The notes under the pieces: model-generated
Database searches by the model: none
What the model saw: only the letters and a program-made list of their open reading frames with translations
What the model was told of the DNA's origin: nothing
Shown here: positions 53,319 through 60,899 of the stretch, in pieces
How positions within the stretch are numbered: position 1 is the stretch's first letter
Layout: every line of letters starts with the position of its first letter
Assembly (NCBI RefSeq): GCF_022832385.1
Contig: NZ_JALHLE010000008.1
Location: forward strand, 1-64,000
DNA: 64,000 bases
Source: Novosphingobium album (ex Hu et al. 2023)
GTDB lineage: Bacteria > Pseudomonadota > Alphaproteobacteria > Sphingomonadales > Sphingomonadaceae
Direction of reading: 5' to 3'
Made by a program: the position numbers and the translations under genes

Positions 53319-55093
53319 TGTCCGGCTCCTTCCTGCAGCGGACGCACCGTCACGATCTGAAACATGCCCTGGTGCATGTGGTAGAAGAGGTGGCAGTGGA
53401 ACGGCCAGTCGCCCGGGGTATCGGCCGTCAGGTCGAAGGTCGCGCTGCCACCGGGCTGAACATTGACGGTGTGCTTGCGGGGCTGGCGGTCGCTCGGCGC
53501 GCCGTTGACCAGTTCGAAGAAGTGGCCGTGCAGGTGTATGGGATGGACCATCATCGTGTCGTTGACCAGCCGCACGCGAACCCGTTCATTAAAGGCAAAG
53601 CGTATGGGCTTGTCGGTCACGGCGTCGAACTTCTGGCCGTCGAACGACCACATGTAGCGTTCCATGTTGCCGGTCAGGTGAATTTCCTTGAGCCGCGATG
53701 GCCTGCGCAGATCGGGGTTGGTCCTTGCGGCGGTCAACTGCTTGTAGGTCAGGACCCGGTGACCGGCCTGGTCGAGACCGAGACCGGGGAAGTCCATCCG
53801 GTCGGCCGGGTGCATCGCGACCATGTCCATGCCCGGCCCGGCCTTGACGCTGGCGGGCAGGCGCGCGGTGTCACGCATGTTCATGCCGGAACCTGTGTTG
53901 CCCTTGCCGGTCCCCATGTCCATTCCGCTCATGTCCATGCCATCCATCGCGCCATGGTCCATGCCAGCCATGGCGCCGGCATTCATCGCCATGCCCATGT
54001 CGGCCATTGTCAGGACCGGTGGTTTGCGCAGCGCCGGGACGGAAGCACGGGCCCCTGGACGCGATGCCAGCATCGCCACGCCCATGCCGGAGCGATCGAT
54101 GGACTCGGCCACGAAGGCGAAAGCATCGGCATTCTGCGGCGTGATCAGAACGTCATATGTTTCGGCAACGCCTATCTGGAATTCATCCGTCTCGACCGGA
54201 TTCACATTCTGCCCGTCTGCCGCGACCACGGTCATCGGCAGGCCCGGAACGCGGATGTTGAAGAACGTCATCGCGCTGCCGTTGATGATGCGAAGGCGAA
54301 GTCGTTCGCCCGGCGTGAAGGGCAGTTCGAGGCCGTCGTCGGGGCCATGGCCATTGATCAGGTAGGTATAGGTCCATCCGCCGATATCGGCGATGTCGGT
54401 CGGGCTCATGCGCATCTTCGCCCACATCCGCCGCTCAGCGCCGCTCAGCGCATAATCGTCAGTAGCGGTGGTCCGGTGATAGTTGAAATAGTCCGCCTGT
54501 GTCCGCAGTTTCTTCATGACCGTCATGGGGTGCATCGGCGACCAGTCGGACAGCATGAGCACATATTCCCGGTCCCAGGTGAAGGGATCGGGCTCGAGCG
54601 GATCAATCACGATCGGGCCGTAATGCCCCATGGGCTCCTGCAGTGTATGCGCATGCCACCAATAAGTGCCCGACTGACGGATCGGGAATTCATATCGAAA
54701 GGTCTCGCCGGGCTTTACCGCGGCCATGGTCACGCCCGGCACACCGTCCATCAGGAACGGGACAAGCAAGCCGTGCCAGTGGACCGACGTCCCTCCCGAA
54801 CTGTGGTTGACCAGATCGACGACAAGGTTCTGGCCTTCCTTCAGCCGCACCAGCGGCCCGGGCAACGTGCCGTTGACGGTGACTGCCGGCCCGTACCGCT
54901 TGCCCGTCCGGAAGGCAGCATCCGCCACGGTCATTGTCAGGTGCTCACCGGCAAGAACATCGCTTCCCCGCCGTGCAAGCGTCCCGTTCGCATGCCCCGT
55001 CGCCCACGCGGGCATGGCCTGCATCAGGCCGAGCGTTCCCATTGAGGCAGCTCCGGCGGTGAGGAACTTGCGCCGATCGATCTCTGACATCAT
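53315..55093 (-). CDS. copA: Copper resistance multicopper oxidase
   Basis: 592 aa. Tat signal IDRRKFLTAGAASMG, type 1/2/3 copper motifs TSVHWHGLLVP, GTYWWHAHT, MVHPIHLHGHFFE and WPFHCHLFYHMHQGMF, and a Met-rich insert (MGMAMNAGAMAGMDHGAMDG). It is a periplasmic CopA/PcoA oxidase that converts Cu(I) to the less toxic Cu(II). Start at the ATG at 55093 (or 55090), just before the Tat signal. It lies 52 bp downstream of the ECF sigma gene in the same operon. Confidence 0.95.
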   Translation of the reverse strand: MMSEIDRRKFLTAGAASMGTLGLMQAMPAWATGHANGTLARRGSDVLAGEHLTMTVADAAFRTGKRYGPAVTVNGTLPGPLVRLKEGQNLVVDLVNHSSGGTSVHWHGLLVPFLMDGVPGVTMAAVKPGETFRYEFPIRQSGTYWWHAHTLQEPMGHYGPIVIDPLEPDPFTWDREYVLMLSDWSPMHPMTVMKKLRTQADYFNYHRTTATDDYALSGAERRMWAKMRMSPTDIADIGGWTYTYLINGHGPDDGLELPFTPGERLRLRIINGSAMTFFNIRVPGLPMTVVAADGQNVNPVETDEFQIGVAETYDVLITPQNADAFAFVAESIDRSGMGVAMLASRPGARASVPALRKPPVLTMADMGMAMNAGAMAGMDHGAMDGMDMSGMDMGTGKGNTGSGMNMRDTARLPASVKAGPGMDMVAMHPADRMDFPGLGLDQAGHRVLTYKQLTAARTNPDLRRPSRLKEIHLTGNMERYMWSFDGQKFDAVTDKPIRFAFNERVRVRLVNDTMMVHPIHLHGHFFELVNGAPSDRQPRKHTVNVQPGGSATFDLTADTPGDWPFHCHLFYHMHQGMFQIVTVRPLQEGAGQ

Positions 55094-55145
55094 TGAACCC
55101 TGTTGTTGGTGTCGGGTCTCTCTACGAACGAAACGGCCAGCCCCC

Positions 55146-55706
55146 TCAGAAATCCGTGAATTTTTCCCGCAAGCGGTTGCGGGCCCGATAGATGCGCATT
55201 TCGACGGCCTTTTCCGAGACCCCGAGAATCGCGGCGGCCTCGGCCTGACTGCGGCCATCGAAGGTGACGAGCACGAACGGCTCCTTGAGACGCTGGGGCA
55301 GCCGGGAAATTTCCCGTTGCACCATTTCCATCATCTGGCGGCTGGCGAACTGCCGGTCGGAAGCGGGTTCGGGATCGGCAAGGCTTTCGAGACGATCTGC
55401 CGCACCCAACCGGAAAAAGCGCCGCAAGGTCCGGCGGCGCATGGCATCGCGGCATTTATTGATGGTGATCGTGCTCAGCCATGGCCCCAAGGGCTTGGCA
55501 GGATCGAAGCGATGCAGCGCCAGCCAGGCCGCGGCCAAGGCATCCTGGACGGCATCCTCCGCATCGGGGAGGTCTGCGAGCATTCCCGAGGCGAGACGGA
55601 TCAAACGCGGAGCATGCATCGCGACGATCTGGTCGAACGCACCGCGATCACCGGCCCTTGCGGCTGCGACCAGCTTTGCCTCGTCCCTGTTGCCCTCCTG
55701 CGACAC
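55146..55706 (-). CDS. ECF RNA polymerase sigma factor, CnrH-like
   Basis: 186 aa. Region 2 (LIRLASGMLADLPDAEDAVQ, DALAAAWLALHRFDP, WLSTITINKCRDAMRRR) and region 4 (LPQRLKEPFVLVTFDGRSQA, EAAAILGVSEKAVEMRIYRA). Gene order after CnrY-like and CnrX-like proteins identifies it as the sigma partner of a metal-sensing trio. It probably transcribes its own operon, copA-copB and perhaps the divergent genes at 56647 and 57180. Seven bp separate it from the CnrX-like gene. Confidence 0.92.
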   Translation of the reverse strand: MSQEGNRDEAKLVAAARAGDRGAFDQIVAMHAPRLIRLASGMLADLPDAEDAVQDALAAAWLALHRFDPAKPLGPWLSTITINKCRDAMRRRTLRRFFRLGAADRLESLADPEPASDRQFASRQMMEMVQREISRLPQRLKEPFVLVTFDGRSQAEAAAILGVSEKAVEMRIYRARNRLREKFTDF

Positions 55707-55713
55707 GGGCCGC

Positions 55714-56157
55714 CTAAGTCTTGGGTTGGCTGGTGAGGGCCTTGTTTACCTCGCGGTCAAATTCCTTCTGCTGCTCCGGGGTCAGCAGCGCGCGCATCCG
55801 GAAGACGTGGCGCACAGTCGCCTTTTGCAGATCCCCCATGCGCAGGTGAACACGATCGATCGCGGTAGCGACTTTCGGGCCGTAACGATGCTCCTCGGTC
55901 ATGGCCTGGGCGAGCCCTGCATTGGCAGAGCGCAGCGCCAGTTCGAGGTCATTGTGTTCGGCAGCAAAATCGCGTTCGATAGCCTCGAGGCTCACCTCTT
56001 GTGCCTGTGTGAGGTCAAGTTCCTCATGGACGAAAGCATGCACGCCAGCCGGAGCGTCGCGGCCATCCAACCAGCGATTGGTGGCGTAAGCGCCGAGACT
56101 GCCCGCAGCCACCGCCAGAACCAGCAGCAACACGGCAAAATAGGGCGTGACCTTCAT
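55714..56157 (-). CDS. Periplasmic metal-sensor protein, CnrX/NccX-like
   Basis: 147 aa. One N-terminal membrane anchor (YFAVLLLVLAVAAGSLGAYA), then a four-helix hairpin domain. His40-x3-His44 (HAFVHEEL), Glu61, His117 and Met121 (HVFRM) reproduce the CnrX ligand set His42, His46, Glu63, His119, Met123 with a constant offset of two. That is strong evidence for a CnrX-type metal sensor that frees the sigma factor when metal binds. Its ATG overlaps the stop of the upstream anti-sigma candidate. Confidence 0.88.
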   Translation of the reverse strand: MKVTPYFAVLLLVLAVAAGSLGAYATNRWLDGRDAPAGVHAFVHEELDLTQAQEVSLEAIERDFAAEHNDLELALRSANAGLAQAMTEEHRYGPKVATAIDRVHLRMGDLQKATVRHVFRMRALLTPEQQKEFDREVNKALTSQPKT

Positions 56158-56438
56158 GGCGAAACGTGCAGCAATACCGCTGGCGAAAGATCCGTTCCGT
56201 CAGCAAGAGCCGTGCGCGCACCCTCTGCCTTTGCCGGGCTTTGGGTAACGCCTACGCCCGTCCCCAGGGCGACGGCAAAAATGGCAAGGCCGAGAACGGC
56301 TCGCCGCCTCTGGTCGCGAGCCTCGACCATCTGCCCGATGCGCTGCCAGACCTTCGCATGAAATTCCGACCCGGCATCGCCTGTCCCGGCGGGCCCGGCG
56401 AGGTCCCGAAGGCAATTGTCGAATTGATAGTCATCCAT
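56154..56438 (-). CDS. Small membrane anti-sigma factor candidate, CnrY-like
   Basis: 94 aa. An N-terminal cytoplasmic part (MDDYQFDNCLRDLAGPAG, FHAKVWQRIGQMVEARDQRR) is followed by one helix (AVLGLAIFAVALGTGVGV) and a short periplasmic tail, the CnrY topology. The first gene of the operon, it overlaps the CnrX-like gene by ATGA. Sequence similarity to CnrY is weak by eye; the assignment rests on size, topology and position before CnrX and an ECF sigma. A longer frame to 56816 is not supported. Confidence 0.78.
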   Translation of the reverse strand: MDDYQFDNCLRDLAGPAGTGDAGSEFHAKVWQRIGQMVEARDQRRRAVLGLAIFAVALGTGVGVTQSPAKAEGARTALADGTDLSPAVLLHVSP

Positions 56439-56462
56439 CGTTCGGTCTCCCCGACCATACCT

Positions 56463-56483
56463 TGTTGCCGCTATACGTGTTGC
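56463..56483 (-). promoter_or_regulatory. Direct repeat in the divergent metal-resistance promoter region
   Basis: GCAACA occurs twice on the minus strand, 15 bp apart (56483-56478 and 56468-56463), with CGTATA between them. It lies 25-45 bp before the CnrY-like start and could include the sigma -10 element of this operon. Confidence 0.3.
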
Positions 56484-56646
56484 AGGCACTTCTCCCCTCA
56501 AAAAATTATGAGGGCTGCATTGAGCGCAAACGTAATCCTGATCTGAAGCGATCGAAATGAAGCCGCTACGGAACTTGTCCCGGCATCGACCGCTGCAGGA
56601 CCGGCGCACCCAGGCGTGGCCGGAACATGTCAGGAGGAGAGAGACA

Positions 56647-57087
56647 ATGAAGACCTTCTTGCTTGGTTTCGGGGCGCTGGCACTGGCCGCAAGCCCAGCC
56701 ATTGCCGTCGGCCAAGACAGCAGCAATACGCAGGATGGCGGCAAGCCGCAGCAATGTTCGCAGTCTGCTGACGGCAAGACCGAGTGTCCGGTCACGAATT
56801 GCCCCATGTCCGGCACCGGGCAAATGGGTCAAGGCATGGCCGGAGGCCAGACGATGGGGCAGGGCCAGATGAGTGGCCAGGGGCACATGATGAACCACGG
56901 TCAGATGGCGCAAGGTCAGATGGGCCAGGGCCAAATGAACGGCCAGGGGCACATGATGAATCATGGACAGATGGCGCAAGGTCAGATGCCCATGTCCGGC
57001 AATTGCCAGTCGCCGGGCCAGAACGCCATGCACGGCGCCGGCCACATGCATGGTCACGGCCAGACGGACGGACAGCCCCAGCAATGA
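56647..57087 (+). CDS. Exported Met/Gln/His/Gly-rich protein (candidate copper buffer)
   Basis: 146 aa. Signal peptide (MKTFLLGFGALALAASPAIAVG), four Cys (QQCSQ, TECPVTNCPMSG, GNCQSPG), then low-complexity Met/His repeats; GQGHMMNHGQMAQGQM occurs twice with a 66-bp period in the DNA (about 56876 and 56942). Met and His clusters of this kind bind Cu(I)/Cu(II). AGGAGGAG precedes the ATG at 56647. It is divergent from the CnrYXH-copAB operon and 92 bp before the copper ATPase. Not a recognised named family. Confidence 0.8.
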   Translation: MKTFLLGFGALALAASPAIAVGQDSSNTQDGGKPQQCSQSADGKTECPVTNCPMSGTGQMGQGMAGGQTMGQGQMSGQGHMMNHGQMAQGQMGQGQMNGQGHMMNHGQMAQGQMPMSGNCQSPGQNAMHGAGHMHGHGQTDGQPQQ

Positions 57088-57179
57088 TCCTTTGATCCTT
57101 TCGTGCGGCAGTTGGGCAGCTTGTCGAAACTACCGGGCGAAAGGGGCAAGGCCTGACACGACGATATGAGGCTTGAGCC

Positions 57180-59549
57180 ATGAACCAGCACAGCCACGAG
57201 GATCAGAACTCCGCGACAGGGCAAGGCCCGGTCTACACCTGTCCCATGCACCCCGAAGTGCAGCAGACGGAACCGGGCGACTGTCCGAAATGCGGAATGC
57301 ATCTCGTGCCTGCAGACACGGCGCAGGCTGAAGGCCATCATTGCTGTCACCATCACCATGGCGGTATGGACGATCAGAAGCCGGCTGCCGCTGATGGCCG
57401 CTACGACACTGTCCCGGGCGGCTATTCCGGTGCGGTCTATACCTGCCCGATGCATCCACAAGTGCGTCAGACCGGGCCGGGCTCCTGCCCGATCTGCGGA
57501 ATGGGGCTGGAGCTGGAATCGGCGGCCATGGCCGAAGAGGGGCCGAACCCGGAACTCGTCGATTTCACCCGGCGCTTCTGGATTGGTGCAGCGCTGACCC
57601 TTCCCCTGCTGGTGCTTTCAATGGGGCCACTCGTTGGTCTCGGCGACATCCGCCAGTTCTTCGGGGAACGGGCTTCGCTTTGGATTGAACTGGTGCTGGG
57701 AACGCCCGTTGTCCTGTGGTGCGGCTGGCCGTTCCTCGTCCGCGGCTGGAATTCGTTCCGAACCATGCACCTCAACATGTTCTCGCTGATCGGAATGGGT
57801 GTGATAGCCTCGTGGACGTTCAGCGTCGTTGCGGTGGTGGCGCCCGGCATTTTCCCCGAAGGCTTCCGGGACCCGGCAGGCAATGTGCCGGTCTATTTCG
57901 AGGCGGCCGCCGTGATCGTCGTGCTGGTCCTGCTGGGGCAGATGATGGAACTGCGGGCGCGGGAAGGCACCGGCAAGGCGATCCGCGCACTGCTCGATCT
58001 TGCCGCCAAGACCGCAAGGATCATCCGCGACGACGGCCGCGAGGCGGAAATCCCGCTTGAGGACGTCCGTGCGGGCGACCGGTTGCGCGTGCGCCCGGGC
58101 GACAAGGTGCCGGTCGATGGCACCGTGGTGGAGGGACGATCCTCCATCGATGAAAGCATGATCACCGGCGAGCCCGTACCGGTCGAGAAAACCATGGGGG
58201 ATGCCGTCACGGGCGCCACTATCAACGGCACCGGAAGCCTCGTGATCGAGGCCGGCCGTGTCGGCGCCGACACTGTCCTTTCGCAGATCGTCGAGATGGT
58301 CGCCAGTGCCCAGCGCTCGCGCGCGCCGATCCAGAAATATGCCGACAAGGTCGCGGGCTGGTTCGTGCCCGCAGTAATCGGCGTTGCCGTTCTGGCCTTT
58401 CTTGCCTGGGCGTTGTGGGGACCCGCTCCGCCGCTCTCCTACGCGTTGATCGCCGCCGTGTCCGTTCTCATCATCGCCTGCCCCTGCGCGCTTGGCCTTG
58501 CCACGCCGATGTCGATCATGACCGCGACCGGCCGCGGCGCCCAGGCAGGCGTGCTGATCAAGAACGCCGAAGCGCTGGAGCGCTTCGAAAAGGTCGACAC
58601 GCTAATCGTCGACAAGACCGGCACGCTGACCGAAGGCAAGCCAAAACTGGTCGCGGTCCTGCCCGAGCCGGGCCACGACGAGGCGGGGGTTTTGCGTCTG
58701 GCCGCCACGCTCGAGAAAGGCTCGGAACATCCGCTCGCCGAAGCGATCGTCGCGGGCGCCGGAGAACGTGGCGTGGAGTTGGACTCGGCAAGCGACTTCG
58801 AAGCCGTGACCGGCATGGGCGTGAAAGGCACTGTCGACGGGAAGAGCGTTGCGCTTGGCAATCTCAAGCTCCTGTCCGATCTAGGTCTGGAAGCGGCTGA
58901 GCTGACCGGCAAGGCGAATGCCCGCCGCGATGAAGGCGAGACAGTGATGTTCGTCGTGCTCGATGGCGCCGTTGCCGGGCTGGTCAGTGTTGCCGATCCG
59001 GTCAAGGAGACCACACCGGCAGCCCTGAAAGCGCTGCACGCCCTCGGCTTTCGCGTCATCATGGCGACCGGCGACAACGAACGGACCGCCAGGGCCGTCG
59101 CTGCCCGGCTCGGCATCGACGAAATCCGCGCCGATGTCCTGCCCGCCGACAAGGCGCGGATCATCGCAGAGCTGCAGGCCGCAGGGAGCAAGGTTGCCAT
59201 GGCCGGCGACGGCGTGAACGACGCACCGGCACTGGCTCAGGCGGATGTCGGGATCGCCATGGGAACAGGGGCCGATGTCGCCATCGAAAGCGCCAGCATC
59301 ACTCTGGTGAAAGGCAATCTCGACGGTATCGTACGCGCCCGGCGGCTTGCCCGTGCGACGATGCGCAACATCCGCCAGAACCTGTTTTTCGCGCTGATCT
59401 ACAACGCGCTGGGTGTGCCCGTGGCAGCGGGCATTCTCTACCCCTTCATGGGCATGCTGATCAGCCCGATGTTCGCAGCCTTCGCGATGAGCGCCTCGTC
59501 GATTTCGGTGGTCACGAACTCGCTGCGGCTGAGAGCCGCAAGGATTTGA
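57180..59549 (+). CDS. Copper-translocating P1B-type ATPase with two N-terminal HMBD zinc-ribbon-like domains
   Basis: 789 aa. Two heavy-metal-binding domains ([22 protein letters not shown] and [22 protein letters not shown], shown only in part here as the Cys-Pro-Met-His and Cys-Pro-x-Cys pairs) are separated by a His-rich stretch. Transport motif C434-P-C436 in [13 protein letters not shown], phosphorylated D478-[13 protein letters not shown] (HP) and [10 protein letters not shown]. It exports Cu(I)/Cu(II) from the cytoplasm across the inner membrane. GAGG lies 8 nt before the ATG. It probably belongs to the copper regulon of the neighbouring sigma factor. Confidence 0.94.
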   Translation: MNQHSHEDQNSATGQGPVYTCPMHPEVQQTEPGDCPKCGMHLVPADTAQAEGHHCCHHHHGGMDDQKPAAADGRYDTVPGGYSGAVYTCPMHPQVRQTGPGSCPICGMGLELESAAMAEEGPNPELVDFTRRFWIGAALTLPLLVLSMGPLVGLGDIRQFFGERASLWIELVLGTPVVLWCGWPFLVRGWNSFRTMHLNMFSLIGMGVIASWTFSVVAVVAPGIFPEGFRDPAGNVPVYFEAAAVIVVLVLLGQMMELRAREGTGKAIRALLDLAAKTARIIRDDGREAEIPLEDVRAGDRLRVRPGDKVPVDGTVVEGRSSIDESMITGEPVPVEKTMGDAVTGATINGTGSLVIEAGRVGADTVLSQIVEMVASAQRSRAPIQKYADKVAGWFVPAVIGVAVLAFLAWALWGPAPPLSYALIAAVSVLIIACPCALGLATPMSIMTATGRGAQAGVLIKNAEALERFEKVDTLIVDKTGTLTEGKPKLVAVLPEPGHDEAGVLRLAATLEKGSEHPLAEAIVAGAGERGVELDSASDFEAVTGMGVKGTVDGKSVALGNLKLLSDLGLEAAELTGKANARRDEGETVMFVVLDGAVAGLVSVADPVKETTPAALKALHALGFRVIMATGDNERTARAVAARLGIDEIRADVLPADKARIIAELQAAGSKVAMAGDGVNDAPALAQADVGIAMGTGADVAIESASITLVKGNLDGIVRARRLARATMRNIRQNLFFALIYNALGVPVAAGILYPFMGMLISPMFAAFAMSASSISVVTNSLRLRAARI

Positions 59550-59576
59550 GGCAGGTTTCCCTCCGCAGCACTTTGG

Positions 59577-59759
59577 TCATGCCTCCCAATCCGCGAACGT
59601 TACGTGGCTTTCGCGAAGGGGCCCGGCCAGCGATTCTCCGAAGTCGCAGTAGTCATAGGTCAGAACGCCAAAGCCTTGCCGGGCCGTACATTGCGCAAAA
59701 GGCGCATAGCAACGCTGGGCGACTCCGGTCCCGCCGAGCAAGACGAGAGGAGCGCGAGG
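59577..59759 (-). pseudogene. Fragment of an alpha/beta hydrolase (COG4757-like)
   Basis: Sixty codons on the minus strand, open between an in-frame TAA (59760-59762) and TGA (59577-59579), read APLVLLGGTGVAQRCYAPFA, then QGFGVLTYDY and GESLAGPLR, ending ADWEA. This matches the strand-1 to strand-3 region of 'predicted alpha/beta hydrolases' that open with a GVPQRFYAPFA-type motif. No start codon, nucleophile elbow or rest of the gene is present. It is a relic in the 300-bp gap between the copper ATPase and the pentapeptide gene. Confidence 0.6.
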
Positions 59760-59853
59760 TTACCCGCAAGCCTGTGCCGGGCGATCCTGACTTCGAGTGA
59801 CTGATCCGGGCCCTCGGCAAGCTCACGCTGGGTCTGGCCTGTGCTTGCACCGC

Positions 59854-60540
59854 CTACCGCACGTTCAGGCCGAGTTCGCTCAAGAGCTGCCCGGCCTGCT
59901 CGCGAGAGATGGTCGCACCGCGAAACAGGCTGGCGTCGACGAGCCGCAATCCCCCAAGATCGGCACCGCGCAGATCGGCACCATCGAACCGCGATCCATC
60001 CATATTTGCCTCGCGCAAGCTGCACTCTACGAAGGTAGTGTACCGAAAATCACATTTCAGAAGTTCGGCCTGGGAGAAATCGATCCTGTTCAGAGTCGCC
60101 TTGCGGAACGAGCGGCCGGAAAGCTTGGCATTGATGAGCAATGTCTCGTCGAATTCGATTTCCAGGCCCTTCGCCTCGGACAGGTCTGCTCCGGTCAATT
60201 TGCACTGGGCAAACTTAGCCGACTGGAGGTTCGCACGCTTGAACGATGCATTGTTCAAGTCGGTCGCAAGGAAGCTGGCATCGGTGAGGTCGCAGGACAT
60301 GAAGTTTGCAAAAGCGCCTCGGCAGGATTGCCACGCTGTGCCTTCGAGATTTGCGCGACTGATATCCGCTCGCCGCAAATTGCAACGCTGGAATTTCCAG
60401 TGGGACAAATCGAGCCCCGACAGGTCTGCTTCCTCGAGGTCGCAGTCGATCAGCGTCCGCGGCATTGCATGCAGGCGCTCGAGGTCCGCCCGCGCCAGCG
60501 TCTGGCTGCGAACCGCCCGATCGGAAAACAAGTCGTCCAT
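59854..60540 (-). CDS. Pentapeptide-repeat protein (Qnr/McbG-like size and layout)
   Basis: 228 aa, about 190 residues of tandem A(D/N)LxX pentapeptides forming a right-handed quadrilateral beta-helix: ADLSGLDLS, NLRRADISRANLEGT, CDLTDASFLATDLNNASF, ANLQSAKF, ANMDGSRFDGADLRGADL. The C-terminal cap SREQAGQLLSELGL is shared with Qnr-type gyrase-protecting proteins. Length is close to Qnr (218 aa). Gyrase mimicry and quinolone tolerance are possible but unproven. It is monocistronic. Confidence 0.88.
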   Translation of the reverse strand: MDDLFSDRAVRSQTLARADLERLHAMPRTLIDCDLEEADLSGLDLSHWKFQRCNLRRADISRANLEGTAWQSCRGAFANFMSCDLTDASFLATDLNNASFKRANLQSAKFAQCKLTGADLSEAKGLEIEFDETLLINAKLSGRSFRKATLNRIDFSQAELLKCDFRYTTFVECSLREANMDGSRFDGADLRGADLGGLRLVDASLFRGATISREQAGQLLSELGLNVR

Positions 60541-60841
60541 GCGCTGCTGTTAGCTCTGGTCCGTAACGCAAACCATCCCCGATCCGGGCAATACCTGCAC
60601 GGGGCTGAACGCCAGAGGAGCGCGGTCGGATTGACCGAGATTGGAACAAAGCCGCCGTTCACAGTGCCGAACTGACTATCGAATAGCGGTCATCTGTTCA
60701 TCAAAGATGATCCGGCAACGAACCGCCGGTTGTCCGCAGCGACAAACACGACCTGGCTCCGGCCATATCGGGGCACCTTGGCCATTCTCTCCCGTCACAA
60801 CGCCGCAGTGTGATGGAAAGCCAAACAACCTTTGTTCCCGG
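60541..60841. other. Intergenic stretch without visible gene
   Basis: Between the pentapeptide gene and the TonB receptor 3' end. Short frames here have no ribosome site or recognisable product. It holds the promoter of the leftward pentapeptide gene. Confidence 0.5.
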
Positions 60842-60881
60842 GCCAAGGAACTGACGCACTCGTAACTGCCAGTTCCTTGGC
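60842..60881 (-). terminator. Inverted repeat after the large TonB receptor gene
   Basis: Perfect 12-bp stem GCCAAGGAACTG / CAGTTCCTTGGC with a 16-nt loop, 18 bp past the receptor stop codon. No U-tract, so terminator function is uncertain. Confidence 0.5.
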
Positions 60882-60899
60882 TGTCTGAACGAACGGAAA

